Shown: positions 9,192 to 17,964 of the stretch, piece by piece
Layout: each line of letters starts with the position of its first letter
How positions within the stretch are numbered: the stretch's first letter is position 1
Source: Akkermansia muciniphila
GTDB lineage: Bacteria; Verrucomicrobiota; Verrucomicrobiia; Verrucomicrobiales; Akkermansiaceae
Direction of reading: 5' to 3'
Assembly: GCA_945883695.1 (NCBI GenBank)
Contig: CAMCYK010000017.1
Location: forward strand, 1 to 46,123
DNA: 46,123 nt
The notes under the pieces: model-generated
Told to the model about the DNA's origin: nothing
Databases searched by the model: none
The model's input: the letters and a program-made list of their open reading frames with translations, nothing else
Made by a program: the position numbers and the translations under genes

Positions 9192-9866
9192 ATGCGAAAT
9201 CTAATCAGAAAAATTCAGGACTACTGGCTGGCGGATGCCAGCTTCGTCACCTTGCTGATCATGCTCATTACCGCGGTATTCATACTCCCGGTGCTCATGG
9301 AAGTCAGTGGTCACGGACTCCGAATATTCAACATACTTTTGCTCAGCGTGTTCCTTTCAGGAATTTTCTCGACACGCAGTGTGGCGCTCATCGCTGTCTC
9401 GGCGATACTTTTCGGTGTGCACCTGACGCTGCGCCTCATTCGTTTCGGAGACAACCCTTATTCATTCTATGTTTTGGAGAACGTCGTAGGCGTAGCCAAT
9501 ATTCTGGTGTTTATCTTCATCAACAACAGGCTGCTTTTTCGTGACGCGGTCGTGAACGCTTACCGGATTATCGGAGCTATTAATATTTATCTATTGCTGG
9601 CACTCATGGGTGCACTGACTTTCGAAATCATTCATGCCGCCACGGGCTCATCCCTGGGCGGCAATGTCCTACTGAAGGGGAGTGACAGTGACTATGTGCA
9701 CTTCATTTATTTCAGCCTGACTTCGCTGACTACCGTTGGCTTCGGAGACATCTATGCCGTGAATACTTCCGCGAGGATGTTGTCCACGTTTCTATCCACC
9801 GTGGGCATCCTTTTCCCGGCCGTTGTCATTGCCCGCCTGGTCGGCCTTGCTTCCAAGCCGAGCTGA
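9192..9866 (+). CDS. Two-pore-helix-type potassium channel (Ion_trans_2)
   Basis: A 224-residue membrane protein ending in a K+ channel pore. After four hydrophobic segments between residues 18 and 110, a fifth (about 130-148) precedes a pore helix FIYFSLTSLTTVGFGDIYAV, with the selectivity filter TVGFGD at residues 181-186, and a final helix (LSTVGILFPAVVIARLVG). No cytoplasmic RCK/TrkA domain follows; the protein stops about 15 residues after the last helix. It would conduct K+ across the inner membrane. A purine-rich GGAAGG lies about 10 nt before the ATG and supports the start. Its stop faces the end of the convergent ThrE-like gene 95 bp away. Confidence 0.88.
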   Translation: MRNLIRKIQDYWLADASFVTLLIMLITAVFILPVLMEVSGHGLRIFNILLLSVFLSGIFSTRSVALIAVSAILFGVHLTLRLIRFGDNPYSFYVLENVVGVANILVFIFINNRLLFRDAVVNAYRIIGAINIYLLLALMGALTFEIIHAATGSSLGGNVLLKGSDSDYVHFIYFSLTSLTTVGFGDIYAVNTSARMLSTFLSTVGILFPAVVIARLVGLASKPS

Positions 9867-9960
9867 TCCGGCATTGGCTGCGGTGCGCGGGAAATCCCGG
9901 GCATCGGGTGATTTCATGGAAACCCGCGTCATTGTCAGCCGTGATGAATCGAAGTCGTCG

Positions 9961-11286
9961 TCAGCGCTTGTCATCACGCCGGAAGAACGAGCCCACGCGC
10001 CCGATCTGAAGCTGCCAGGCGCCAAAGGTTTCCGTCAGTCCCCGATAGACCGAAGCGCCGACCAGGGTGCCAAGAGCGATGGAGGTGATCACGAACAGCA
10101 CCGTGACCATACCATCGAGCCCGGCAACGCGGTCGCTCATCATTTGGGTCACGCTCATGAGTCCGAGGGCCCCGGGGACCAGCAACCAGAAACTGGGAAG
10201 GAAAGTCACCACGGCGGGCGGCCCCTTGAACCGGAGCTGGATCAGATAGCCCATGGGAGTCGCCACGAGAGTTCCGAAGAATCCACTGATTTCACTGCCG
10301 AGGAAGATCGTCGCGAGTCGCTGCGCCCCGAAGGCCATCAGCAACACGAGAATCATCCAATGCAACGAGTTCTTCGGCGCCGAGAAATGCAGATACACCC
10401 CCACCCCGAAGACCAAGACACCCACCAAGCCGGCAAAAGGCGACTTTACATACTGAGCCGCCGCGTAGACCAAATCCTCCGGGCTGTAACCAACGAGTAC
10501 CGCACCGATCGCGAGTCCGAACGCCAGCAGCACGAGTTGGATGAAGCCTGCAATGAGCCGGCTGGCACCACTCACCATGTCACCGTAGGCAAGTTCGACC
10601 ATTCCCAGGGTCAGCATCGCACCTGGCAGAAAGGTGACGAGCGGCGGGATCAGCGCGTGGATGGGCTCCAAGGGAATACCTTTCCGCATTGCCAGAAAAA
10701 CCAGCGCCGAGACCGTCGTTGCCGCGATCACTGGCAGCGGTATCGCCATGACGGGCCCCCCTCGGTTGAAAAGCTTGATCAAACCCACAATGAGCCCGAG
10801 CACCGCCGCTGCCGCCACATTGGTGAATGTCGGCATCAAGACCAGGGCCAAGCCGATCGTAAGGATGACATGACCGAAAAGAAGGCCCGGGCGTCCGAAG
10901 CGGGGCTTCTGACGACGGATCGCCGCGAGTCTCTCGAGACCCTCCCGCAGATCCAGCTTGCCCCCTCTTGCAATATCGCCGAGCGCGTAAACATCGGCCA
11001 TCTGATCCAAGCGCAGCAGTTGCGGCTCACACGCGGCCAGCGTGACTTTTTCGCCGCTGTTGTCGTGCAGCGAAACAAAAACGGCCGTTGGAAACGCGAC
11101 AACCCTCGCGTTCCTCATGCCGTAGGCGACAGCGATCCGACGCAGGAGGAGCTCGACCGTCGCCGTCTGTTCGCCGCAGGCCAGATAGGCCTGGCCCAGC
11201 CGGTAAATGAAGTCGAGGAGAACCGCGGTCTCCTGCGGCGGAGGCGGCTCGGCTTCCACTGACGATGATGGGGATTCAGCGTTCAT
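9961..11286 (-). CDS. ThrE-type threonine/serine exporter family protein
   Basis: A 441-residue protein with the two-part ThrE architecture. A cytosolic-to-membrane N-terminal half (DUF1212 type) shows the signature FIYRLGQAYLACGEQTATVE and then FPTAVFVSLHD, followed by about five helices. The second half has a further group of helices (ThrE_2 type) containing GTLVATPMGYLIQLRF and LLVPGALGLMSVTQM. Characterised relatives export threonine and serine. The start ATG overlaps the stop of the upstream CDF-type gene by 4 bp (ATGA arrangement), so translation is coupled. It is last in the operon glsA - MFS - CDF - ThrE. Substrate is inferred from family only. Confidence 0.85.
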   Translation of the reverse strand: MNAESPSSSVEAEPPPPQETAVLLDFIYRLGQAYLACGEQTATVELLLRRIAVAYGMRNARVVAFPTAVFVSLHDNSGEKVTLAACEPQLLRLDQMADVYALGDIARGGKLDLREGLERLAAIRRQKPRFGRPGLLFGHVILTIGLALVLMPTFTNVAAAAVLGLIVGLIKLFNRGGPVMAIPLPVIAATTVSALVFLAMRKGIPLEPIHALIPPLVTFLPGAMLTLGMVELAYGDMVSGASRLIAGFIQLVLLAFGLAIGAVLVGYSPEDLVYAAAQYVKSPFAGLVGVLVFGVGVYLHFSAPKNSLHWMILVLLMAFGAQRLATIFLGSEISGFFGTLVATPMGYLIQLRFKGPPAVVTFLPSFWLLVPGALGLMSVTQMMSDRVAGLDGMVTVLFVITSIALGTLVGASVYRGLTETFGAWQLQIGRVGSFFRRDDKR

Positions 11287-12212
11287 GAGGATCGGATCGC
11301 TTCTCCGCTCGAAGTTCGGTCGGAAGACCGCGGCAATGGGAGCAGGTCGAGGTTGAGCCAGACTTGGTAAGGCAGCAACTTCAGTCTTTGCTCGAGGAGG
11401 GTCCGGATCGCGTGCTCCTCCGCGACGGTCACCTCGGGGGCGACGTAGGCATCGATCTCGACGTAGAGTTTTGATCCCACTTTATTGATGCGGATGATCG
11501 GCTCGGTAAGATTGAATTCCCGTTGGACCGTTGCGATCACCTCCAGGACTGGCGCTTGGACCGCCGGACTCGGAGCGCCCTCAAGCAGCTCATGCACGGT
11601 GGAGCCGACCATTCTCAAGGGCTGACGAATGAAGATGATACAGGTCAGCAGCACCATCGCAGGGTCGATGAAAGGCACTGCCGCATCCCAGGACGAGCCC
11701 TCGAGCAGCAGCATGAATCCAAAGCCGGCCATCATTCCCACCCCCCGCAACCCGCCGATCAACCAGGCGGTGGACTCCGCTTGAATCAAGTCCGAGTGCT
11801 TGACCTTCCGGCGCAACCAGAAGGCGAACACAATCGAACCGAGAGCGGCAATGACGCCGTAAGGAATGGCAACCCGGGGAGAAAAGTGACTCCCGCCGTT
11901 GCGAATGGTGATGGCTGACTCCACGGCCGCATAAGCCAGGGTCGCTAGAATCACAAACCCCTGGATGCCGATGACCAGCGGCGTCATCGATTGCTGCCCG
12001 TAGGGGAAAAGCCGGGACGGTTTTCGCACGGCGAGCATGGACGCCCGCAGCAGCAAGCCCGAGGTGATGATTCCGATTAACCCGAAAAACCCGTCAAACA
12101 GAATCATCTGCGAGCCGATGGCAAGTCCCCAGAGGATGCCTAGAAAGCTGATGCTCGCAGTCGCAAGAATCGAGACGATCAGTGCATGCCGCTCCGGGTC
12201 CTGCTCGGTCAT
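11283..12212 (-). CDS. Cation diffusion facilitator-like transporter
   Basis: A 309-residue protein with six hydrophobic segments and a cytosolic C-terminal domain, as in CDF metal:H+ antiporters. Helix 2 carries LFDGFFGLIGI and helix 5 region AESTAWLIGG, positions that hold the metal-binding Asp/His pairs in classical CDF proteins; here the second helix keeps an Asp but the fifth-helix pair is altered to Glu/Ser. The basic, proline-rich loop RKPSRLFPYGQQ follows helix 2, as in a CDF subgroup. It overlaps the preceding MFS gene and the following ThrE gene by 4 bp each. A divergent metal-binding site makes a zinc role uncertain; a different cation or organic substrate is possible. Confidence 0.75.
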   Translation of the reverse strand: MTEQDPERHALIVSILATASISFLGILWGLAIGSQMILFDGFFGLIGIITSGLLLRASMLAVRKPSRLFPYGQQSMTPLVIGIQGFVILATLAYAAVESAITIRNGGSHFSPRVAIPYGVIAALGSIVFAFWLRRKVKHSDLIQAESTAWLIGGLRGVGMMAGFGFMLLLEGSSWDAAVPFIDPAMVLLTCIIFIRQPLRMVGSTVHELLEGAPSPAVQAPVLEVIATVQREFNLTEPIIRINKVGSKLYVEIDAYVAPEVTVAEEHAIRTLLEQRLKLLPYQVWLNLDLLPLPRSSDRTSSGEAIRSS

Positions 12213-13837
12213 TTGGATTTCTTGTCGGACAGCTCACCGGGCCGGTAGTCCGGCAGCCAGCCGCAGGGAACGATGGCGAAGAGAGCCATGCTCGCGAGCA
12301 CGAAGAAGCCGATCTTGAGCGCCCGCAGGCGGGTCTCCGAGTTGATGGTCACGGCCTCGGCGATCTGCTCGGGCGTGGCGCTGGTCGCCTCGAAGCGCTC
12401 TTTCAGCCGGTCGTTGTTGAGGAAATTGATGCTGCCGAGGTCCACCTCCGCCTTCATTTCGGAGGTGATCAACGGATTGTCCGTGACACGGTTCATGATG
12501 CCAGCGCTGAGCACACCGACCACCAGCGTGCCCATGACGGCCGTGCCCACGGCGGCGGCGAGGTTCTGGGTGACGCCGCGGAGCGCGCCCACGTCGCCCG
12601 CCAGTTCCTTGGGCGACGAGGTGACGAGCACGTTGAAGAGCAGGGTGACCAGCGCTCCCTGCCCGAGGCCGACCGTGATCAGACCGATGATGACCGGAAA
12701 GACGCTCCAGTCGTTGCTCACGACAAACGCGAGCCACAACGCTCCGACGGCCACCAGACTGAAGGACCAGCGCGCGATCGTGCGCGGGGCGTATTTGCCG
12801 TAGAGTCTCACGATCAGGATCGCGGTGAAAAACACCGTCAGCATGAAGGGCATCATCGTCACCGACGTCGCCGCGCTGGTGCGCCCCTGGATGATCTGGA
12901 TGTAAAGCGGCACCGTGAAGTTGATGGCGGCTTCCACCATGACGACGAGGAAGAGCGCGAGGACGGCCGCCCATTCCTTCGGTGACTGGACGACTTGAAG
13001 CGCCAGCAGCGGGGTTTTGCCCCGGCTCGCCTGCTTGTGGCTCCACAGGAAGAACGCCATGAAGATCACGATGCCCAGTCCGATCATCAACGGTGCCGGC
13101 GACACGCCAAACAGGTCGAACGGTGCTGCGGGCCGGGCCATGGTCAGCCCCCAGTTGCGCAGGTTGTTGAATCCGAAACTGATGAGAATGACCGCGAGGG
13201 CCGACAGGATCACACCGGGAACGTCGATCTTCACCTCCGGCTTGGGCGCGGATGGCTTGAGCTTGAAACTGAGGAGCAGCAACACGGACGAATGAACGAT
13301 GAGCAGGCCGAACGCGAGGCGCCAGTTGATCATCGCCACGTAGCCAACGATCACGAACGCCAGCACCCCGGCGATGGCCCGCGCCGAGCCGAGCAAGCCG
13401 ACGGCCTTCGCCTGCTGGGTGCCCTTGTAGTGGTTCGCGATCAGCGCGACCAGCGAGGGCACCAGCGAAGCGCCCGCGAAGCCGGCGAGTGCCTGCCCCG
13501 CCAGCATCACCGTCGCGGTCGGACTCACCACCATGATGATCATCGCCGCGAGGAAGAGCGCCACCGCGACCTGGAAAAAGATCTTGGAGCCGAATCGCTG
13601 GCCGAGCTTGCCGCCGAGCATCACGAAGCCCGAGACACCGAGCGAATACATCACGATGGCCGTACCCACCGTGGTCGGCGCGGTGTTGAAGCTCTTGACC
13701 ATGCCGCTCATCGAAACGGGGAGGGCGGCGACATTGAAGGACATCAGCATCTGTCCCATGGCGATGACGATCATCGGCACCCATGAGGCTTTCTCTTCGA
13801 TGTCCGGGGTGGAGCTTGAAACGGTCGTGTTGGCCAT
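12209..13837 (-). CDS. MFS transporter, DHA2-type (14 TM)
   Basis: A 542-residue membrane protein with the DHA2 drug:H+ antiporter pattern: MGQMLMSFNVAALPVSM in helix 1, GGKLGQRFGSKIFF as the loop 2-3 motif A, RAIAGVLAFVIVGY near helix 5, and about 14 helices in total. Multidrug exporters of this group extrude hydrophobic cations, but several export amino acids or other metabolites. It follows glsA by 45 bp and overlaps the CDF-like gene by 4 bp, so it belongs to a four-gene operon that begins with glutaminase. A role in export of a glutamine/glutamate-derived product is an inference from context only. Confidence 0.85.
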   Translation of the reverse strand: MANTTVSSSTPDIEEKASWVPMIVIAMGQMLMSFNVAALPVSMSGMVKSFNTAPTTVGTAIVMYSLGVSGFVMLGGKLGQRFGSKIFFQVAVALFLAAMIIMVVSPTATVMLAGQALAGFAGASLVPSLVALIANHYKGTQQAKAVGLLGSARAIAGVLAFVIVGYVAMINWRLAFGLLIVHSSVLLLLSFKLKPSAPKPEVKIDVPGVILSALAVILISFGFNNLRNWGLTMARPAAPFDLFGVSPAPLMIGLGIVIFMAFFLWSHKQASRGKTPLLALQVVQSPKEWAAVLALFLVVMVEAAINFTVPLYIQIIQGRTSAATSVTMMPFMLTVFFTAILIVRLYGKYAPRTIARWSFSLVAVGALWLAFVVSNDWSVFPVIIGLITVGLGQGALVTLLFNVLVTSSPKELAGDVGALRGVTQNLAAAVGTAVMGTLVVGVLSAGIMNRVTDNPLITSEMKAEVDLGSINFLNNDRLKERFEATSATPEQIAEAVTINSETRLRALKIGFFVLASMALFAIVPCGWLPDYRPGELSDKKSK

Positions 13838-13882
13838 GGGATTGGTGCTTTCTTGAAAATGGGGAGCTTGCAGGAGGAAAAG

Positions 13883-14884
13883 TCAGACGGCCGGTTTTGA
13901 AACGAAGAGGTCCATGCCGAGCTCCTGCGAAAGGAACTTGGCGACCAACTGGCCCTTGACGCTGTTACCCGCGGCGTCGAGCGGTGGCGCGAAGGTGCCG
14001 AGGCCGCCCTTGCCGGGGGAAACGGTGACGATTCCGCCACCGATGCCGCTCTTGCCGGGCAGACCGATGTCGAACAACCAGTCGCCGGAGGTTTCGTAAA
14101 GTCCCGCCGTGGCCATCGCCGCCAGGGCGTAGTGACAGATCGACGGATCGACGATCTTCTCGCGGGTGAGCGGATTCACCCCGCCGTCGGCCAGCGTGGC
14201 ACCCATCACGGCGAGGTCCCTGGCGCTCACGTTGAGCGAGCACATCTTGGTGTAGAGATCGACCGCCTCGGCGGGATCGAGGTAGATCGCACCGTAGCTC
14301 TGCAGGACCCTGGCAATCCCCTGGTTGCGGAAATTGGTTTCGGAGGCGGAAACATAGACCTCCTCGTTGAGCGGCACCTCATGACCCGCGAAGCGGCAGA
14401 AGCCCTCGTAGATGAAATTCCATTTGTCCTCGTGCGTCGCACCGGGGACCAGGCTGGTGACCGCGATCGCTCCGGAATTGACCATCGGATTGGTCAGCCC
14501 TTTCGGATGCCGCTCGATCCCCGCCAGGGAATTGAAGGGCATCCCGGTCGCGTTCGCTCCAACCTTCCGCCTGACTTCGTCGACCCCCAGCGCCTGGGCG
14601 ACCAGCGCGAACAGGAAGGGCTTGGAAACACTCATGATCGAGAAGGGGTGATCCGCCTCGCCGATTTCATACAGGTTGCCGCTCACGCCGACCACGCAGA
14701 TGCCGAAAAGATCGGCGGGCACCCGTTCCAAGGCCGGATAGACCTTGGAATTCGCACCTTCAGTGTTGGACTGGAAGCGGTGGTGGGCCTCAGCCACGAG
14801 CAGGGAGATTTCCTCGGGAGGCGGCAGATTGCCGGTGGAGACGTAAGGAACGTGCTGAAACGGTTCGCTGCCACTGTTTGACAT
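13883..14884 (-). CDS. glsA: Glutaminase A
   Basis: A 333-residue serine-dependent glutaminase (beta-lactamase-like fold) that hydrolyses glutamine to glutamate and ammonia. The catalytic SxxK is at Ser85-Lys88 (IMSVSKPF); other family blocks are GNLYEIGEADHPFSIM, GMPFNSLAGIE, TNPMVNSGAI, SYGAIYLDP, MGATLADGGVNP, and the C-terminal GLPGKSGIGGGIV. The ATG at 14884 starts MSNSGSEPFQ and gives the usual family length; the longer upstream frame runs through the terminator at 14936-14954 and is rejected. First gene of the operon with MFS, CDF-like and ThrE-like transporters. In enteric bacteria this enzyme supports acid resistance through ammonia release, so a similar role with amino-acid export is conceivable here. 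Confidence 0.95.
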   Translation of the reverse strand: MSNSGSEPFQHVPYVSTGNLPPPEEISLLVAEAHHRFQSNTEGANSKVYPALERVPADLFGICVVGVSGNLYEIGEADHPFSIMSVSKPFLFALVAQALGVDEVRRKVGANATGMPFNSLAGIERHPKGLTNPMVNSGAIAVTSLVPGATHEDKWNFIYEGFCRFAGHEVPLNEEVYVSASETNFRNQGIARVLQSYGAIYLDPAEAVDLYTKMCSLNVSARDLAVMGATLADGGVNPLTREKIVDPSICHYALAAMATAGLYETSGDWLFDIGLPGKSGIGGGIVTVSPGKGGLGTFAPPLDAAGNSVKGQLVAKFLSQELGMDLFVSKPAV

Positions 14885-14935
14885 ATGCCATGAGACTTGC
14901 CATCCGGACAAACGCGTCAAATCAAAAAGAGAGAA

Positions 14936-14954
14936 CCCGGCACCGAGTGCCGGG
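14936..14954 (-). terminator. Rho-independent terminator after the transglutaminase operon
   Basis: An 8-bp GC-rich stem (CCCGGCAC at 14936-14943, GTGCCGGG at 14947-14954) with a 3-nt loop. On the minus strand it is followed by TTCTCTCTTTTTGATTTG and lies 56 bp past the transglutaminase stop, just before glsA. On the plus strand it is followed by CTTTT, but no plus-strand gene ends here. Confidence 0.8.
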
Positions 14955-15009
14955 CTTTTATGAACCCTCCGTTTGGAACGCGCGCCATTCAATCCTCAAA
15001 GGAACCAGG

Positions 15010-15864
15010 CTAGACCGCCTCCACGCGGACGATCACTTCCATGCGCTCGAATGCCCCGGACGGACCTTCCCAGGTGCCGGAGACGGGCGCGGCCTTTTCC
15101 TGCTCGCGGGTCACCGCCACGGCCACGTGCTCCGGGCCCGCCATTTTATGGTTGGTCGGGTCGAAACCGCGCCAACCCGCGCCGGGCAGATAAATCTCGG
15201 TCCACGCGTGGGTCGCCCCGTGCTGGCCGGCTTCCATCTGGATGTAGCCGGTCACGAAGCGCGCGGCAAAACCCAGATGCCGCGCGGTTTCCATCATGAG
15301 GACCGCGTAATCGCGGCAGGATCCCGTTCCCAACCGCAGGCTCTCGCAGGGCAACTGCACCCCGTATTCCTCACGCCACTTGTATTCGAGGGTCTCGTAG
15401 ATCGCCGTGTTCAGACGCTTGAGGAGCTCCAGCGTGTTGACCAGCGTTCCCGGCTCGTAAACTCCCCGCAGCCACTCCCGCAGCTTGGGCCCGTCATGCG
15501 GATAGCTCGGGATCCGGTAGGGAAGGATGTCGATCTGCTCGTCCGCCTCATACTGGAAGGGATACTGCCGGGCGAGGGCGGCGACGTCGCATTCCCGCAT
15601 GCGATCCGCCGCGAGGTCCACCATCAGGTCACTGTGGATCCGCAGGAGCCTGGAGGACTCCCGGAAGGCGACCACGGCGATCGAGTTGCCGTGAATGTCG
15701 CGCACCCAGTCGATGGACGACGAGGGGGATGCCTCCGCCATGGACTGGATGATCCGCAGGTCATGGCCCTCACGCGGGCGCATCAGGACGCGGTGCACTC
15801 CGAAACGAACCGGCTCGCGGTAGTGATATTCCGTGGTGTGGATGATGCGCAGGCGCTTGTTCAC
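15010..15864 (-). CDS. Transglutaminase-like cysteine-protease-fold protein
   Basis: A 284-residue cytosolic protein. The N-terminal 80 residues (LRIIHTTEYHYREPVRFGVH) match the bacterial transglutaminase-like N-terminal domain. The core domain has the triad Cys183 (LGTGSCRDYAVL), His219 (GATHAWTEIYLP) and Asp235 (GFDPTN), all present and in the correct order, so it should be catalytically competent as a transglutaminase-type peptidase or amidase. Its ATG overlaps the stop of the preceding TPR protein gene by 4 bp, and a terminator follows, so it is the last gene of a three-gene operon. The physiological substrate is unknown. Confidence 0.9.
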   Translation of the reverse strand: MNKRLRIIHTTEYHYREPVRFGVHRVLMRPREGHDLRIIQSMAEASPSSSIDWVRDIHGNSIAVVAFRESSRLLRIHSDLMVDLAADRMRECDVAALARQYPFQYEADEQIDILPYRIPSYPHDGPKLREWLRGVYEPGTLVNTLELLKRLNTAIYETLEYKWREEYGVQLPCESLRLGTGSCRDYAVLMMETARHLGFAARFVTGYIQMEAGQHGATHAWTEIYLPGAGWRGFDPTNHKMAGPEHVAVAVTREQEKAAPVSGTWEGPSGAFERMEVIVRVEAV

Positions 15865-17939
15865 GGCTTGCGGACGAAGGTGAGACCCGGATCGCCGCGT
15901 GGACCACCCGCCAGCACGAAGCTGAGCTTGGAATCATCCGCGAAGCTGACCTCGCCGATCATCTGCGAGTCCTCGTTGACCAGCACCAGCAGGTTCGGAT
16001 CAGAGATGCCGAACTCCCCTTCCAGCTTGCCGCTGTTGCCCGTCTTGTCGAAGGACCAGGTGAAGTCGCCTTCTTTGGTCATCACCAATGTGATCTTACC
16101 CTCGTCCGCGACCTCGCTGACCCAGGTGCCCACGAGTTTGTCGGGATCGACCGGTGCGGGCGGCGGGGCATCCTCTTTCTCCTCTCCGCCGGGTTGGACC
16201 GCATCGCGGATCAGGTCGCGCAGACCGGCGGAAACGGTGTCGGTGGGTTCGAGCTTGGCGGAGTGCTCGAACAGTTCGAGCGCCTGTTCGAGGTGGCCGA
16301 GCACGAGATAGTGATATCCAAGCAGGAAATTGGCTGCGGCGGAATCCGGGTTGGCCTTGTGGTGTTCCTCGAGTTTTCGCAGGAGTTTGGTGTAATCGTC
16401 CTGGGACTCGAAGAGCCCGGTCATGGTGGTCCAGTCCCAGCCGGGTCCGGACGCGAGGATCGGGTTGAGCACCCCGGCGGCATCGTTGAAGCGACCCATC
16501 GCGAAGAACACGAGGGCGCGGAATTCATGCATCGCCGGATCGCCGGGAACTTCGGAGATCGCGTTGTCCACGGCGGTAAGCGCGGCCGGGAAGTTGCCCG
16601 CCCTGAAAGCCGCGAGAGCGCTCTCCATGGCGATTTCCGCCTTTTCGGAGGCGGCCAGTTCGGCCGCTTCATCGAGCGGTGGCAGCTCGGCGGCGACCAC
16701 GGTGATGGGCCGGGTGTAGCTGATGATGGTCGTACCGGCGCTGTTGACGACCGGCGGCGCCGGGAAGGGGTTGCTGAAATTCTGGTAGCCGGAATTGAAG
16801 ATCCAGTTGCCCATGCTCCAGGCAGCCACGCCCCAGACGAAGCCGCTGGAAAAGCTGCTGCGGCTGCGGCCCCAACCCCAACAGCCGTGGTGCCAATGGT
16901 GGTGGTGGCGGGTGCCCCACCACGGGCGGTTGCCCCAGGAGTTGGGCCGGTAACTCCAGTGGGCGTTGTTCCGGATATTGACGTTGATATTGTTGTTGTT
17001 GAGGTTGTTGTTGAAGTTCGGCCGGTTGCCGGGGCGGTTCCAATTCCCCGAATTTCCCCAATTGCCCGCATTCCCCGCATTCCCCGCATTCCCCCAATCG
17101 TTGCCCCAGCCGGGGCGGTTGACCGCGCCACCCGGGCGATTGATGTTGGGAATGCTGTTTTCGGGGCGCATGATGCCGCCACCCGGGCGGTTGATGTTCG
17201 GAACGGTGTTGTCGGGGCGCGCGATGCCGCCACCCGGGCGGGTGATGTTGGGAATGCTGTTGTCAGGGCGCATGATGCCGCCATCCGGGCGGTTCGTCCC
17301 GGGCCGGGTGAGGCCGGTGCCGCCGCCGGGACGGGTGATATTCTCCGGCAGGGGGGCCGCGCCACCGGGGCGGGAGATGCCGGCACCCGGACGTGAGCCA
17401 TCGGGACGCGAAATGTTCGGGCGGTCGCCGGGCCGCGGGAACGTCACGTTTCCCGGAAGAGTGGCCGGACGCTCGTTGGGCCGGATGCTCGGGCGGTTGG
17501 CAGGAAGTGTCTCGGGCCGCGCGACCGGCCGGTTGCCGGGTCGCTCCACCGGGCGGGCTGCCGGCCGTTGGGCAGGCAACTGCGCGGGCCGCTGGACGGA
17601 GGGCCGTTGCGCAGGCAACTGAGCGGGCCGTTGCGCAGGCGGTTGTGCAGGCCGTTGCGTCGGCCGCTGGACGGAGGGCCGCTGGGCGGGCTGTTGCGCC
17701 GGCCGTTGGACCGACGGTCGCTGGGCGGGCTGTTGCGCCGGCCGTTGGACCGCCGGCCGCTGGGCGGGCCGTTGGACGGCTGGCTGTTGGGCGGGCCGGT
17801 TGACCCGCGAATTGGTGACCGGATTTCGTGCGGCCGCGCCCCCGCCGGCTGAGGGGCGGTTGGCGATGCGACCGAAGGCTTCGATCGGCGAGAGTGCGAG
17901 AAGGAGAAGGGCGACGATCCAGGGCGCGGTGGCTTTCAT
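15861..17939 (-). CDS. Exported low-complexity protein with TPR domain
   Basis: A 692-residue protein starting MKATAPWIVALLLLALSPIEAFG, a Sec signal peptide. It then has a Pro/Gln/Arg repeat zone (unit VQRPAQQPAQRPS), a Pro/Arg/Gly zone with a 17-residue repeat (RPGGGIMRPDNSIPNIN), and an Asn/Gly/Trp-rich stretch. A His/Trp cluster (RHHHHWHHGCWGWG) and a hydrophobic SGFVWGVAAWSMGNWIF follow, then several TPR-like helical pairs around residues 420-570. The C-terminal part is a small beta domain (DKLVGTWVSEV to the end). The ATG at 17939 is chosen for the signal peptide; 64 further upstream codons are open but lie in the preceding gene. The middle enzyme-like features are absent; a cell-envelope scaffold or metal-binding role is possible but unproven. 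Confidence 0.8.
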   Translation of the reverse strand: MKATAPWIVALLLLALSPIEAFGRIANRPSAGGGAAARNPVTNSRVNRPAQQPAVQRPAQRPAVQRPAQQPAQRPSVQRPAQQPAQRPSVQRPTQRPAQPPAQRPAQLPAQRPSVQRPAQLPAQRPAARPVERPGNRPVARPETLPANRPSIRPNERPATLPGNVTFPRPGDRPNISRPDGSRPGAGISRPGGAAPLPENITRPGGGTGLTRPGTNRPDGGIMRPDNSIPNITRPGGGIARPDNTVPNINRPGGGIMRPENSIPNINRPGGAVNRPGWGNDWGNAGNAGNAGNWGNSGNWNRPGNRPNFNNNLNNNNINVNIRNNAHWSYRPNSWGNRPWWGTRHHHHWHHGCWGWGRSRSSFSSGFVWGVAAWSMGNWIFNSGYQNFSNPFPAPPVVNSAGTTIISYTRPITVVAAELPPLDEAAELAASEKAEIAMESALAAFRAGNFPAALTAVDNAISEVPGDPAMHEFRALVFFAMGRFNDAAGVLNPILASGPGWDWTTMTGLFESQDDYTKLLRKLEEHHKANPDSAAANFLLGYHYLVLGHLEQALELFEHSAKLEPTDTVSAGLRDLIRDAVQPGGEEKEDAPPPAPVDPDKLVGTWVSEVADEGKITLVMTKEGDFTWSFDKTGNSGKLEGEFGISDPNLLVLVNEDSQMIGEVSFADDSKLSFVLAGGPRGDPGLTFVRKP
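17128..17297 (-). repeat. 51-bp coding tandem repeat in the TPR protein
   Basis: Units start at 17128, 17179, 17230 and 17281 (exact 51-bp spacing), giving three full copies and a partial fourth. Each encodes a 17-residue block of the type GGGIMRPDNSIPNINRP. The frame is kept, so the copy number changes protein length only. Confidence 0.9.
17563..17793 (-). repeat. Degenerate 39-bp Pro/Gln/Arg coding repeats
   Basis: Imperfect tandem units, mostly 39 bp with shorter variants, encode blocks of the type VQRPAQQPAQRPS in the N-terminal third of the TPR protein. Boundaries are approximate because units blend into the flanking Arg-Pro sequence. Confidence 0.8.
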
Positions 17940-17964
17940 GGTGGCAGGTGGCTTGGATTTAAAG

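Noticed and set aside
9867..9960. Terminator between the K+ channel and ThrE-like genes
   Set aside because: Only a 5-bp CGGGA/TCCCG palindrome with a 2-base gap is present and no T-tract follows.
9823..11262. Long plus-strand open frame of 479 codons
   Set aside because: Antisense to the ThrE-like gene; its translation is rich in Arg, Gln and Asp-Glu with no hydrophobic or domain pattern, as expected from GC-rich shadow frames.
12234..13784. Second minus-strand frame of 516 codons over the MFS gene
   Set aside because: The overlapping frame 12209-13837 has clear MFS helices; this frame is Arg/Gly/His-rich with none.
14885..14992. N-terminal extension of glutaminase
   Set aside because: The extension runs through the terminator hairpin of the upstream operon and is not family-like; ATG 14884 gives normal length.
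17128..17793. Possible CRISPR-like regular repeats
   Set aside because: The 39- and 51-bp repeats are contiguous, in frame and encode a regular amino-acid pattern in an open gene.
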